A DNA stretch of 64,000 nt from Petaurus breviceps papuanus (Eukaryota; Chordata; Mammalia; Diprotodontia; Petauridae). Shown here one piece after another: positions 43,780-55,260 of this stretch; positions within the stretch are counted from its first letter, which is position 1, and each line of letters begins with the position of its first letter. The notes under the pieces are model-generated. The model made no database searches, was not told where the DNA came from, and was given only the letters and a program-made list of their open reading frames with translations. Position numbers and translations under genes: made by a program. The DNA lies in the NCBI GenBank assembly GCA_028583685.1, contig JAMXIF010000051.1:48731375-48795374 (forward strand), read 5' to 3'.

Positions 43780-44820
43780 GTGCCAGATAAATCACAAGGT
43801 AAAATGCATAGTTGCCTGATTACCAGTCAAATAATAAGCGTTTATTGAGGGCTCATTTTGTTTACTATGACTGTGATACCCTGGAAAGAGAAATTGACTG
43901 AGCACTATTCCAACAGTTGTTTTGCAAGAAGAGGGATAGTTTCTTTTGACACCAAGGTAATTGAGGTGACTCTGACTTCTCAAAGTTCCATTTGCAATGA
44001 TGTTAGATCGCAATAAGCAAGAATCTGATTAATTTAACAGCAGGTTGTTGATGACTATTACCCTGTTAATCTGAGGTCCTAGTAGAATGGTAAGGTGATA
44101 AAGAGCCTTGCATTCACCTATTAACAATCTGGCCATAAGGTCCTTCAGACTTTCACTTATGGCTTACTCAGCATTGATGACTTGTGGGTAATCAAACAGT
44201 AATAGGAACAATTTCAGCCTGGATGCTGAATGGGTAGTTATTTTTAATCCACCAGGAAGCTTTCTCTTGTATCCATATGTGGCCTGTCTTAGGATAATGT
44301 CTGTGATTCAAGGAGGGAGCACATGAGTACTGGGGATTGCCCAGTAGGTAGAGTCATTGTTGATGGAGTTTAAGAGCAAGCAAGGTCACTTTGTGCTTTT
44401 TCCTCCCCATGGGTCACTTCTAACCAAATGAATTCAGGGTTTATGAACCTTAAAGTGTACACAAGGAGCAAGTAACCACTCACCCCTATCCCTTTTGACC
44501 TTTTCTGACATTATTAATTCAGACCCAGCTGTATAGGAGGGCAGAGCTCAAGTTATTTATTTGAATTACTGTCAAATGAAAGCAAGATTGGATATCTATC
44601 CAGTCCTTCAGAAGCTCTGTGTTTTCACTGGGCTCTTCCCACACCAGCACCATTTACACCTCCCCCATACAATCACCATCATCATCATCATATTTGATGG
44701 CCTCTGTACTGTGTTAAGGCTTACAAAGTGTTTGATATACATTGTCACACTTGAACCTCACAACCCTGTAAATAGAGAGCTGCTCTTTGGAGACTAGAGG
44801 ACCTGGATTCAAGTTTTGCC
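43780..44820. other. Repeat-poor stretch, no recognised feature
   Basis: Few transposon traces (a short L2-like 'ataagcgtttattgagggc' near 43832). Many attaat and gataa cores at 43990-44250. A possible conserved non-coding block, untested. Confidence 0.4.
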
Positions 44821-44824
44821 TTTT

Positions 44825-44990
44825 AAAGACTGATACAGTGGGAAAGAGTTCTGAATTTGGGGTCCAAGACCTTGAGTTCAAATCCTAATTCTGCATCTTT
44901 TATGGCATTGGACTTTAATGGGAGGAGTCCTTTCCAACTTGGTGAGAGCTTTTTATCATGTCCTACAAGAACTTGGGGTCACTTCGATGT
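44825..44990 (+). mobile_element. MIR-like SINE fragment
   Basis: 'tgatacagtgggaaagagttctg', B box gagttcaaatcct, then decay. Confidence 0.55.
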
Positions 44991-45034
44991 CCCGATTTGG
45001 CATCAGGAGATTGCTTCATAGGAACGGGCTTCAG

Positions 45035-45170
45035 TGCTCTCTAAATTCAATTAGTTCGACCTTCTTATTCTAAAGTTGAGGAAACTGACTCTCAGAAGTG
45101 TTGAGGGACTTGTCTGTGGTTATATTACCTCACGAGAGGCAGATTTGATACCTTGATATTTATTCTCAGC
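45035..45170 (-). mobile_element. MIR-like SINE fragment, antisense
   Basis: 'tctaaagttgaggaaactgactctcag', 'gacttgtctgtggttatat'. Confidence 0.5.
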
Positions 45171-45575
45171 TGTGGCATCAAAATAAATGGAATCGTCTTC
45201 TGAATTTGAGCACTTTATTTTAAAGAATCAGGTATAAAAATAACCACAGCCTCTCTTCCTCTCTTGGCCCCCAGCCCACCCTGGCCTTCTGTCTTGTACT
45301 GGGCTCTCCCATAGCTTCTAAGGGTAACCAGAGAACTAGGTAGTTAACTTTACCATTAGTTTTTTGATTTAACCATTACCTTTGGCAAGATAATCATTTT
45401 TTAAAATCACATTTGGGCTAACAGTTCTGTACTTTGGGTACAAAGAGCTGGTTAGTGTTCAAGACAAGATATGCAGTAAAAAAACTCAACCTTTTTCAAG
45501 GAAGCATTTGCTGTTTCCCACCAGACATACCTCTCAGAAGGAAAAAAAAGAAAAAAAGCCCCTCAGTAACATATA
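45171..45575. other. No recognised feature
   Basis: Apparently unique. Confidence 0.5.
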
Positions 45576-45579
45576 TGGG

Positions 45580-45730
45580 AGGGTTCAAATCCTGTCTCTG
45601 ACATGTATTATCTCTATGATTTTGAGCAAGTCACCAAATGCCCAGGGTCTCAGTTTCCTCATCTATAAAAGAAGAGGGTTGTACTAATGGCCTCTGAGGT
45701 CCCTTTTTGCAATAGATCTATAAGAAAGCT
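45580..45730 (+). mobile_element. MIR/MAR-type SINE
   Basis: B box gggttcaaatcct, 'gagcaagtcaccaaatgcc', 'tactaatggcctctgaggtccc', 'caatagatctataag'. Confidence 0.68.
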
Positions 45731-45899
45731 TTTAAACTGAAATGGAATGGAGGGAGGAGACCAATGATCTAATGAGACCAATGATATAAGTACAGCTAGG
45801 CCTATTGTAAATTTTTTTTTTTTGGTGAGTAATGTGGAAGCCTAGAAGTATTTAAGAGCACAGCATCCAACACAGGATGAGATGTGTGTTTTTGTTTTT

Positions 45900-46480
45900 G
45901 TTTTTTAAAAGGCTATTCTTTGAAAATCTGATTTCTCTCCCATAATGTATTTGGTTTAATCACGGCAGAGCTCTCCATACTGTGTGAGATTTTTATGCCT
46001 GTGTTTATCAGCTAAGAGCTCTAGGATATCAGTGGCCAAATCTCTATCTAAACAAGTAGAAGGCTGCAGTGGGATTGTATAAAATCTCCATTTGTAAGAG
46101 GCTGGTGATTTTTAATGCTGTGTCCCTGAGAAGAGAAATAGAATTTGTTTTACTTCTTCTTTCTGTCAGGAAGTAACCCTTCTGGCTTTGTTGTAAGTGT
46201 GGTTTGTAATAATTGTACACATCCCAGATGGCTCATGAAAGCCCTTTGAAATGCCATCTGCCAGGCGTGTGTCCAGCGGCAGCTTGTCATTCTGCTACAA
46301 GAAAAGAGAAGGCGGGCCTTCTCTCCCCTTTCCCTCCTTATCGCCTCATTGAATGAAGCTTGGTGACATTGGTTCAGACTGAAGGCGGTTTTCTCAGAGG
46401 TAACAGAACAAACATCTGAGAGTAATCCTTTTGCGAGACAACAACATGGGCAGGTTTTGCCTGGGTAATAAGCCCTAGAG
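45900..46480. promoter_or_regulatory. Longest repeat-free block near the exon (candidate conserved non-coding element)
   Basis: About 580 bases with balanced composition and no transposon I can name. It includes an E-box-like cagatgg (about 46227), ccatctgccaggcgtg, and several tgataa/ttatca-like boxes. Its position, about 5.5 kb upstream of the exon inside the intron, fits an enhancer. Conservation is untested. Confidence 0.25.
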
Positions 46481-46995
46481 TTGTTGGGGGGGGGTTCCTT
46501 GCCCCCTTTCGCCCCCCTCAGCTCATGGCCAAAATACCAGAAAGGAGAAGAATGTTAGCCTTGGTCTTCCTTTCCCTTCTCTAAGAGCATTTTGGAAGAC
46601 ATTGACTGTTCTCTGGGCAGATAACTAGCCCATCCTTAATTATTCCATGGAATGCTTTTTTTGTCTTGCCATTCATTCTGTTTTATTTTTACACATTTCA
46701 TTTCTTTATATTGACAGATTCTGTTTTCACACAACAGACTCTTCCCAATCAGCACCCAAACAACCCCCCTTTCCAAAGGACATTCTTCAGAAATGAGTTA
46801 AACAAAACTGTCTAATGGTATAATTGCGACTGATATCATATGACAGTTTCTACTTTTGTAGTTTACCAATTTGTTAACAGAACCACATGTTAAGTGGGGG
46901 TTTAGCTTCTAAGGAGTGGTACCAGTGTTGACCATTGCATCTGGCCATGCAGTTCTTTTAAAAAACTGAAACAAGTCAAAACAAAATTGTTTCGC
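46481..46995. other. No recognised feature; G9 run
   Basis: A short G run at about 46484-46493 followed by C-rich text; otherwise apparently unique. Confidence 0.45.
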
Positions 46996-46999
46996 TGTG

Positions 47000-47180
47000 G
47001 TACTGACAAATGAACTCTCAGTCCTGGGTCCGAATCCAACCTCTGATGCTTCATTGCCTATGTGACGTTGAAGAAATCAGTTCATTTCACTGGGACCTCA
47101 TTCGCCATCCCTGTGAAATGACAGAATTAGACTAGATGAATTTTAAGGTCCAGATAGAGATCTATGATCCTTTATAATAC
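47000..47180 (+). mobile_element. MIR/MAR-type SINE
   Basis: 'cagtcctgggtccgaatcc', 'tgcctatgtgacgttgaag', 'gaattagactagatgaattttaaggtcc', 'gatctatgatcct'. Confidence 0.65.
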
Positions 47181-47189
47181 AAACATAAT

Positions 47190-47652
47190 AATGATGATGA
47201 TAGCTGTCATCTGACTACTGGATTTACAAAGTACTTTACATATGTTAAGACTAGCCTCATTTTACAGATGAGGGGAGCCAGAGTTCAGAACAGTTATACC
47301 AGTTACTTAGTATCATATACCTAGTAAGGGGCAGCCAGGTGGTTTAGTGAATAGAGTACCTGGCCAGAGTCAGGAGAACTCGAGTTCAAATCTGGCCTCG
47401 GACAGTTCCTAGATGTCTGACCATGGGCAATTCACTTCAACCTGTTTGCCTCAGTTTCCTCATCTGTAAAATGAGCTGGAGCAGGAAATGGCAAACCATT
47501 GTGATATCTTTGCCAAGAAAACCCCTAATGAGGTCATGAAGAGTTGGACATGACTGACGAAACAACAAATAACTAAGGAAAGATATCAAACTAGAACCTT
47601 CCCAACTCCCAAGTCCAACATTCTCTGTACTAAGGTGCCTCTCCAGTAAAAG
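47190..47652 (-). mobile_element. MIR-like SINE, antisense, host of a nested SINE
   Basis: 'gatttacaaagtactttacatatg', 'ctcattttacagatgaggg', then after the nested SINE 'aagatatcaaactagaacc' and 'cccaagtccaacattctctg'. Confidence 0.66.
47328..47570 (+). mobile_element. RTE-tailed tRNA SINE nested in a MIR
   Basis: ggggcagccaggtggtttag head, gagttcaaatctggcc B box, 'cctcagtttcctcatctgtaaaatg', ggcaaaccattgtgatatc, ttggacatgactgacg, and a caacaa end. No clear target duplication was found. Confidence 0.92.
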
Positions 47653-47664
47653 CCGACATTCAGC

Positions 47665-47880
47665 TCTTCACTCACGTTGACATAAAGTCTTAATTAAGGT
47701 CTGCAAAGCAATTGACATACATTATTTTATTTTATCCTTACAGTCACCCTCATAGGATTATACCAAGCCCTCATTTTATAGATGAGGAAACTGAGGCCCC
47801 TAAAGGTGACCCTACGGTTTCTAAATTAAATCTGAGTCTAAAGATCCAGAGCTCTTTCCATGTGCCGTGTTTTCCCAAAA
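47665..47880 (-). mobile_element. MIR-like SINE, antisense
   Basis: 'tctgcaaagcaattgacatac', 'ctcattttatagatgaggaaactgaggc', 'agagctctttccatgtgcc'. Confidence 0.7.
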
Positions 47881-47960
47881 GATAATGGAAGAGTACCAGC
47901 AGCAGCATTAGTAATAGTAGTAGCAGTTGTAGTAGAAGTACTAGTACTAGTAATTTATAA

Positions 47961-47989
47961 TAATGTGTTACTAATTGTGATGTAATTAA
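47961..47989 (+). repeat. Left arm of a 29-bp inverted repeat
   Basis: Reads taatgtgttac, then taattgtgatgtaattaa. The reverse complement of 48525-48553 is identical except for one base (28 of 29). Confidence 0.85.
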
Positions 47990-47997
47990 TTATAATA

Positions 47998-48180
47998 ATA
48001 ATATGGTTGTTACCTCCACGAAGAAGAAACTTTTATTATCCCCATTTTACATGAGGAAACAAACTCAGAGTGATTGATGGAAGTGCCCCAGGTCACAGAA
48101 CTAGTATCTAAGGAAGAAGTTGAACCCACAATTTCTTATTTCTTAGTCCCTCAATCCATCTAGTCCAGTCACAATTAAAG
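47998..48180 (-). mobile_element. MIR-like SINE, antisense
   Basis: 'attatccccattttacatgagg', 'gccccaggtcacagaactag', 'gttgaacccacaatttc'. Confidence 0.66.
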
Positions 48181-48234
48181 GCAGAGGAGACAGTAATTGG
48201 CATTCATACAGCGCCTGGGGATTTCTTAAGTACT

Positions 48235-48430
48235 TTACAGACAGTGGATAGAGCACTGACTTTGGAGTCAGAGGACCTGTGTTCAAATCTCACACTTGGT
48301 AATTATTAGCTATAGGCAAGCCATTTAAGTTCCCTAGTCCTCAGTTCTATCATCTGTAAAATGGGGAGATGACGTAGATGGCCTTGGGAGTTCCTTCTAA
48401 CTCTAGATCTGTGCTTACGAAGGATTTGAA
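48235..48430 (+). mobile_element. MIR/MAR-type SINE
   Basis: 'gacagtggatagagcactg', 'gtcagaggacctgtgttc', 'taggcaagccatttaagttcc', 'gatggccttgggagttcc', 'aactctagatctgtgc'. Confidence 0.74.
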
Positions 48431-48524
48431 TTTTGCTCTCTCCTTATCATATTATCATCATCATGTCATTATAATAGCAATCAAATATATCATATTTAAT
48501 AATATATGGTACTAAATAAATATC

Positions 48525-48553
48525 TTAATTACATCATAATTAGTAACACATTA
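48525..48553 (-). repeat. Right arm of a 29-bp inverted repeat
   Basis: Partner of 47961-47989. The arms are 535 bases apart and enclose two divergently oriented MIRs. Confidence 0.85.
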
Positions 48554-48559
48554 AAATAT

Positions 48560-49195
48560 ATTGCTGCTACCAGTAAACTCTTTAAGTTATGCCATTCCAG
48601 AAAAATAGTTGGTAATAATGGCAGAAACTCCTTTGAGAAACTTATTCAATGACAGGCAAAGTTTCTAGCTGATTAAGTCTTAGGGGGAAAAAGTTCAATA
48701 GCTTTTTATTCTTAAAACAAATGAAGAAGAGGCGGAAGAGGATGGAGAGAAGGAGGAGAAAGAAATACAACTATAATTCTGTGTTTCATATCAAATCCAG
48801 GGTGCCACACACCTTGTAGAACATATGTGGGTTAATTATTTTTACAACTGAATTTAAGAAGGTTCATTGTGTCACCATTCCATCGCAGACATTCAGCTCT
48901 TTTTCTTTTCTAATTAGGCTCCTGTCACTCAGATGAAGTTGGGAAATATGCTCACTACACAAAGATTTTTCTTGTAGGGACGGCACCAATATTGGCATTC
49001 ATTGTCATGGAATTTGTGTTGTAAAAGAGCCTATTCCTGATCCAGAAATATCTAACCTATGTTGATAAACAAATATATTGTTCATTTTTAAATGATTAAA
49101 AAAATCCTTTTCATTATTATGAATTTAACAAACTTGATGTTATTAGCATTTTCTTTATCAAAGAATGAAAAAAAAAAGACTGCATGTGAAACCAT
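48560..49195. other. Repeat-poor stretch, no recognised feature
   Basis: A short purine-rich run (gaagaagaggcgg) at 48724; otherwise apparently unique. Confidence 0.45.
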
Positions 49196-49305
49196 GAATC
49201 TCTACCACATAGAACTTCTTTGGTTATTTGTTTCAAATTTCCCATAGTAGGCACCATGCTGGCCTGCTTATGTCTGGCCACTTCTGAACTTTACCCTACT
49301 CTCTT

Positions 49306-49474
49306 CTGTTTATTTTTATGTTTTTGCTTTTTTGGAGGGCAATTGGGGTTAAGTGACTTGCCCAAGGTCACATGGCTAGTTTTTTTTTGTGTTAAGTGTC
49401 TGAGGCCGCATCTGAACTCAAGTCCTCCTGACTCCAGGGCTGGCGCTCTATTCACTGCACCACCTAGCCAGCCT
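49306..49474 (-). mobile_element. Marsupial tRNA-derived SINE, short-tail type, antisense
   Basis: 'ggcaattggggttaagtgac', 'ttgcccaaggtcacatggc', 'caagtcctcctgactccagg', 'attcactgcaccacctagcc'. The surrounding text looks like L1, so it probably inserted there. No clear duplication was seen. Confidence 0.88.
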
Positions 49475-49800
49475 ATCTTGGTTCCCTTGGGAACCATTTT
49501 CTTTTCCTCGTGTAACTTGTCCTCTAGGTTGTTTCTACTTCACTCTGCTTCACTTCAAGTCTTCCTTTTCTCCCAGTTTTCTCTGAATCTAACCTGACAC
49601 CATTGATTATGGTACAGTAATATTTCATTAACTTATACATTATATTCTCTTCAGCCATTTTCCAACTCATAGGTGCCCACCTTTTCCTAAGTCTTTGCTA
49701 TAACATAAAAGTCTGCTTTGAATAATTATGGGCATATGGTTACTTTCCCCTCTTTCTTTGATCTCTTTTTTGTTGTACATAGTATTCACTTCTCTTATTT
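49475..49800 (-). mobile_element. L1 fragment, antisense
   Basis: 'cttcactctgcttcacttcaag', 'ttatggtacagtaatatttc', 'cttcagccattttccaac', 'ctctttctttgatctc'. Parallels the antisense L1 at about 6480-6660. It may also include 49200-49305 before the SINE. Confidence 0.58.
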
Positions 49801-49989
49801 GTTTGGATTGAAGTTTTAGAAATCACCAATAGTCAAATAGCCCTTTAAGATTTACAAAGCACATATATTCAGATGGAGGGGTTGACTTTATTTCTGAAGT
49901 TTCAATATGTATCCTTGCTGATTTAAGCATGATATAGGAAGAATTCTGTAGCAGGGGTTGGAATACCTCCATTCAGTTTTCTGATCTAG

Positions 49990-50165
49990 AAAGAGAACAC
50001 CGACTCTGTGCCAAGCACTGTGCGAAGTGCTTTACAAATATTATCCCATCCTATCCCCACAGTAAAACCTGGGAGGCAGGAATGATTATTATCCTTATTT
50101 TACAATGGAGAAAACTGAGGCAGATGGAGGTTAAGTGACTTGTCCAGGGTCACACAGCTAATAAC
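49990..50165 (-). mobile_element. MIR-like SINE, antisense
   Basis: 'gtgccaagcactgtgcgaagtgctttac', 'attattatccttattttac', 'gttaagtgacttgtccagggtcacacagc'. Confidence 0.75.
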
Positions 50166-50169
50166 TCTG

Positions 50170-50825
50170 GGTCGCTGGGGTGAGGTGGTAGAATTGGTCA
50201 TGTGATTTAATAGGAAATTGACATACCAATAGGTAGGGCATTTGAGGGAGAAGGAATGTGAATGTTTAAGATTCCTAGTTAAGGGTTGGAGAGGAGAACA
50301 GTAAGCTACAGACTGAACTCCTTGCAGAAGAAAAGAGAATGACCTTGGGACTGGAACTCACCAGCACCAGGATCTGAACAGGGTCAATAGGTTTAACAGA
50401 ATGACGTTCAGAGGAGGAAAGGGTGCTACAAGAATGTGGCAGAGGGTGAGTGTAGAAGTGATAGCAGGGAGCCCAGAATATTCCAGCTCCCTTCTTTTAA
50501 CACTGTTGTCTTTGGGCGTGGAGAAGGGTAAATAAAAGGACAATGCCTGTGTTGGAGAAGATGCCCACACGTGCCTTGTCATGGAAGGTCATACAGGAGG
50601 TGGTGGATAACCTCCTGGCGTGTGATCCCAAGTCCAGTATTTTATACTTTTCTCCTGCTGTGAACCACAGTGAGAGGTGGCAACTAGGGCAAGGGGCTTT
50701 CTAACAGTGTCAGTCTTGATTTCTATAACTGTACTATAGCATTCTATAGAAATCTCTAGGATTTCTCTAAATGCACTATAGGGTCCGTTCTTCTGACTCT
50801 TAATGTCCTCTCTAATGGTTGGCAT
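50170..50825. other. No recognised feature
   Basis: Two minus-strand frames of 74-78 codons (50358-50825) show no domain. Confidence 0.5.
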
Positions 50826-50829
50826 CTGC

Positions 50830-50915
50830 AGGGCACAATGAGATAATGCATGTAGAGTTCAGCACATCACCTGGCACATAAACAGGTGCTTAATAAATGT
50901 GTGTTGGCTTTCCCT
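50830..50915 (+). mobile_element. MIR-like SINE 3' end
   Basis: 'gggcacaatgagataatgcatg', 'cctggcacataaacaggtgcttaataaatg'. Confidence 0.6.
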
Positions 50916-50919
50916 TCCT

Positions 50920-51400
50920 CTTCCACTTCCCACAGGCTAGGTGCCATTTGAAGATTAATATTTTCTTTCTTTGTCAGTATCAGATGTAAACACACATTCC
51001 ATTTTCTAGCATCTCAGTATGAAAGTTATTTCTAAGAACTTGGTTGGAATTTGTCTAAAGGATTTTGTTTCTCAGCCCAGGACCTTAGCTGAATGACTTT
51101 TAAAGAAAGCCTAAAAACTGCTTATCTCTAGATGAGGGGAAATGGTACCTTTAGTACCCAAAGAGAAGCAAAGACTGGCTCCTGAGAGGAGATTGTTTTT
51201 GGAGAGAAAATGTCATGCTCAGCCCTGGTTAGCTTTCATATTTAGACTCTTTGTCCCTTAAATGTGTTCTTTATAAGATGGTAATGTTTCATGATCATGG
51301 GTTAGACATTCTAGCAGAGACCCTTTATGAGAGCACTGCTGTCTGTCAGATATTTTACACCCAGCCTTTGTTCTATTTCCTTAAATCCAATCAACCTGAA
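50920..51400. other. No recognised feature
   Basis: Apparently unique. Confidence 0.5.
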
Positions 51401-51404
51401 ATTT

Positions 51405-51500
51405 ATTAAGCACCTACCTGGGCCAGACACTGTGCTGGATGTTGGAGATACAGTGTAGTTCCTGCCCTCAAGAAGCTTATGTTTAACAGACTTGCTACCT
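51405..51500 (-). mobile_element. L2-like LINE 3' end, antisense
   Basis: 'aaatttattaagcacctacc', 'gccagacactgtgctggatg', 'cctgccctcaagaagcttatg'. Confidence 0.7.
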
Positions 51501-51615
51501 TGAACCAAGTCTTAAAAGTGTATTTGAGCAGACTTTTGTCATTCTAAGTGATACAAATGTCAGATCTTTAGGTGCTGAGCTGGTGGGTTATTTCTGGATG
51601 TTGTAAAGAGTTTGA

Positions 51616-53070
<1,455 letters not shown>

Positions 53071-53073
53071 ACT

Positions 53074-53213
53074 CCATCAATAAACATTTATTAAGCCCCT
53101 ATTATATGCCAGAAACTGAACTAAGTGCTGGGGGTACAAAAAGAGGCAGAAGACAGTCCTTGTCCTCATCAAGCTTACAGTCTAATGGGGGAGATAGTAT
53201 GCAAACAAATATT

Positions 53214-53246
<33 letters not shown>

Positions 53247-53460
53247 AGCTACATATATGATAAATAAAAAAATAACAGAGTGAAGGGATGGGAATTAAGA
53301 AGGATTGGAGAAGGTTAGGACTTAAAGGAAATCAGGGAGGTCATTCGTTGAAGCGAAGGAGGAAGAGTGTTGCAGGCATGGGGACAGCTAGAGTCTGAGA
53401 ATGACCTAGGGCTGAGAGGTTACAGTGTCTTGTTTGTGGCACAACCAATAGATCAAAATC
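53074..53460 (-). mobile_element. L2-like LINE 3' end, antisense, with an internal (TA)n
   Basis: 'tcaataaacatttattaagccc', 'catcaagcttacagtctaatggg', (ta)n at 53213-53240, then 'gagtgttgcaggcatgggg' and 'gtgtcttgtttgtgg'. Confidence 0.7.
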
Positions 53461-53869
53461 CCTGGATCAGAGAATACTACTAGCCCATGTATGTAATTTC
53501 CCAAATTAGTCGACAGAATCTTGGGGAGTACGTCCACACATGGTCCCAAGGCATCTTTGATAAACATATGAGAAGAAGACAGACTATGGCTAACAATATT
53601 CCATAGAGGACAATCTCTTTACAGTCACTCAGTTTACAGGAAGGAGCAGAGGATACACTATTTCACTGAGTTTACAGTTTCCTGACTCTAAAAAAGTATT
53701 TGATTGGATCGATCAAAATTCTAGCTTAAAGGAGTTCATCTGAGAAGGACTTTTCTTTTAGAAAGAAGGTAGGAGGTATTAAAATCACAAAGATGAAATT
53801 AACCCACTCTCTGCCTCCTATTCCCTTCTAAAACTAGTTCATTGTCCACGTTATGTGTCTTCATAAAGA

Positions 53870-54055
53870 ATGGTGGAGTGTAGACAATTCTGGATTTAGA
53901 GCCAGAGTATCTGGCTTCAAATCCACTTTGTCTCTAATTACTTGTATGACACTGGACAACTCAGTCTTGCTCCATTGTCTGGGTCTCAGGTCTTCTATAA
54001 AATGAGTGGCTTGGGCTACATAGAAGATCCTTCCAGCTCAAAATCTCCATGATCT
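53870..54055 (+). mobile_element. MIR/MAR-type SINE inside the RTE LINE
   Basis: 'tctggatttagagccagag', 'ggcttcaaatccactttg', 'ttctataaaatgagtggc', 'cttccagctcaaaatctcc'. Confidence 0.66.
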
Positions 54056-54379
54056 TGTTTACTAATATTATTGACCAGATTATATGGGCTGCCACTAGCC
54101 AACTGCATGTCATTCACTACCATGTCCTCCTGTGGAATGGAGGTGACTCTGTTTCAGTCTGTTTATCTATATCCATATCTATCTTAACATACAAGCTTCC
54201 TTGGAATTAATATCAACAGAAATAACTTTGCTTAATAGCTTTCTGCTTATTAATATCAAGAATGACATAGAACAAGGAGATAGATAGATGCTATTACCAG
54301 ACATGTTTTCCACTGTCATGGGATATGACAAGCAAAATATAAAAAGGATTCCTTATAATAGGAAAAGGAAGGAAACAAA

Positions 54380-54615
54380 CACTTATTAAGTGCCTACTGT
54401 ATACCAAGTACTATGCTAAGTGCTTTACAAATATCATTTGATTTCATCCTTAGAATAACCCTAGGATGTAGGTGCTATTATTATCCCCATTTTACAGTTG
54501 AGGAAAATGAGGCAGAAGAGACTTTCTCAAAGTTACAAAGCTAGTAAGGGTCTGAGGCCAAAGTTGAACTCGGGACTTTCCATCTTCAGGCTGTAGTACC
54601 ACTTCCATATGTTCC
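54380..54615 (-). mobile_element. MIR-like SINE, antisense, inside the RTE LINE
   Basis: 'tactatgctaagtgctttac', 'gtgctattattatccccattttacag', 'aaagctagtaagggtctgagg'. Confidence 0.78.
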
Positions 54616-55260
54616 CCTATTCTCAGATTCTCCTAAATGAGATCTACAATCACTCAAAAGAATTTACTCTAATTAGCTCCCCAGGAAAACCAAGTGGATA
54701 AAGAATGCTTGTTGTGCCTACTATGAAATGTCATCAGGGCCAGGTCTATCAGTGCATATATTTTGGGTAGATCTGGCATGTTGAGAATGACGTTGGCCCA
54801 GAACTGAAGAGGAGAATAGGCTCAACTGCATTTGAAAACTTCAGGTTTTTTGTTTGTTTTTAGTAGGTCGTCCGTGAAAGAAGTCTATTTCTATAATATT
54901 AACACTCTTTTGGTGATTCATGTGACTGCAAATCATGGAATACTAAGGTACATGAAGAATTAGGTTTCAGGTCACCTGTTGGATAATGATAGACATGGTG
55001 GATATGAATAGGCTTTTGCTTATTACTAATGAAGAATTGCGAACCAAAAGTGGCATAAAGAGCTTCATCACAGAGACGTAGAATTGGAAGTTAGAGGGAA
55101 GTCTCTTGGGAAGAGGATGAGAGCTAGCAGACTGCTCCATTTACATCCATGCGAAGTAAAAAGAAAAAAAAAACAGAAGGGCTTCAAGCACTTGGGGTGG
55201 GAATACATGGGGAGATTTACAAGAGGATATGGTCAAGGATCACATGAGGTAGGAATATGA

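Larger units (their letters stand above)
53465..55260 (+). mobile_element. RTE-type LINE, decayed, interrupted by two SINEs
   Basis: Three separate stretches translate into RTE reverse-transcriptase text. Near 53690-53755 it reads KVFDWIDQNSSLKEF, like the family's KAFDSVEHN..LK. Near 54255-54330 it reads IKNDIEQGDR, stop, then MLLPDMFSTVM, like the RQGD..SP..F region. Near 55025-55075 it reads NEELRTKSGIKSFI, like the family's C-terminal NEEVRKRSGIKDII. All are in sense order. Stops and frame changes are frequent, so it is long dead. Outer limits are uncertain. Confidence 0.6.
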
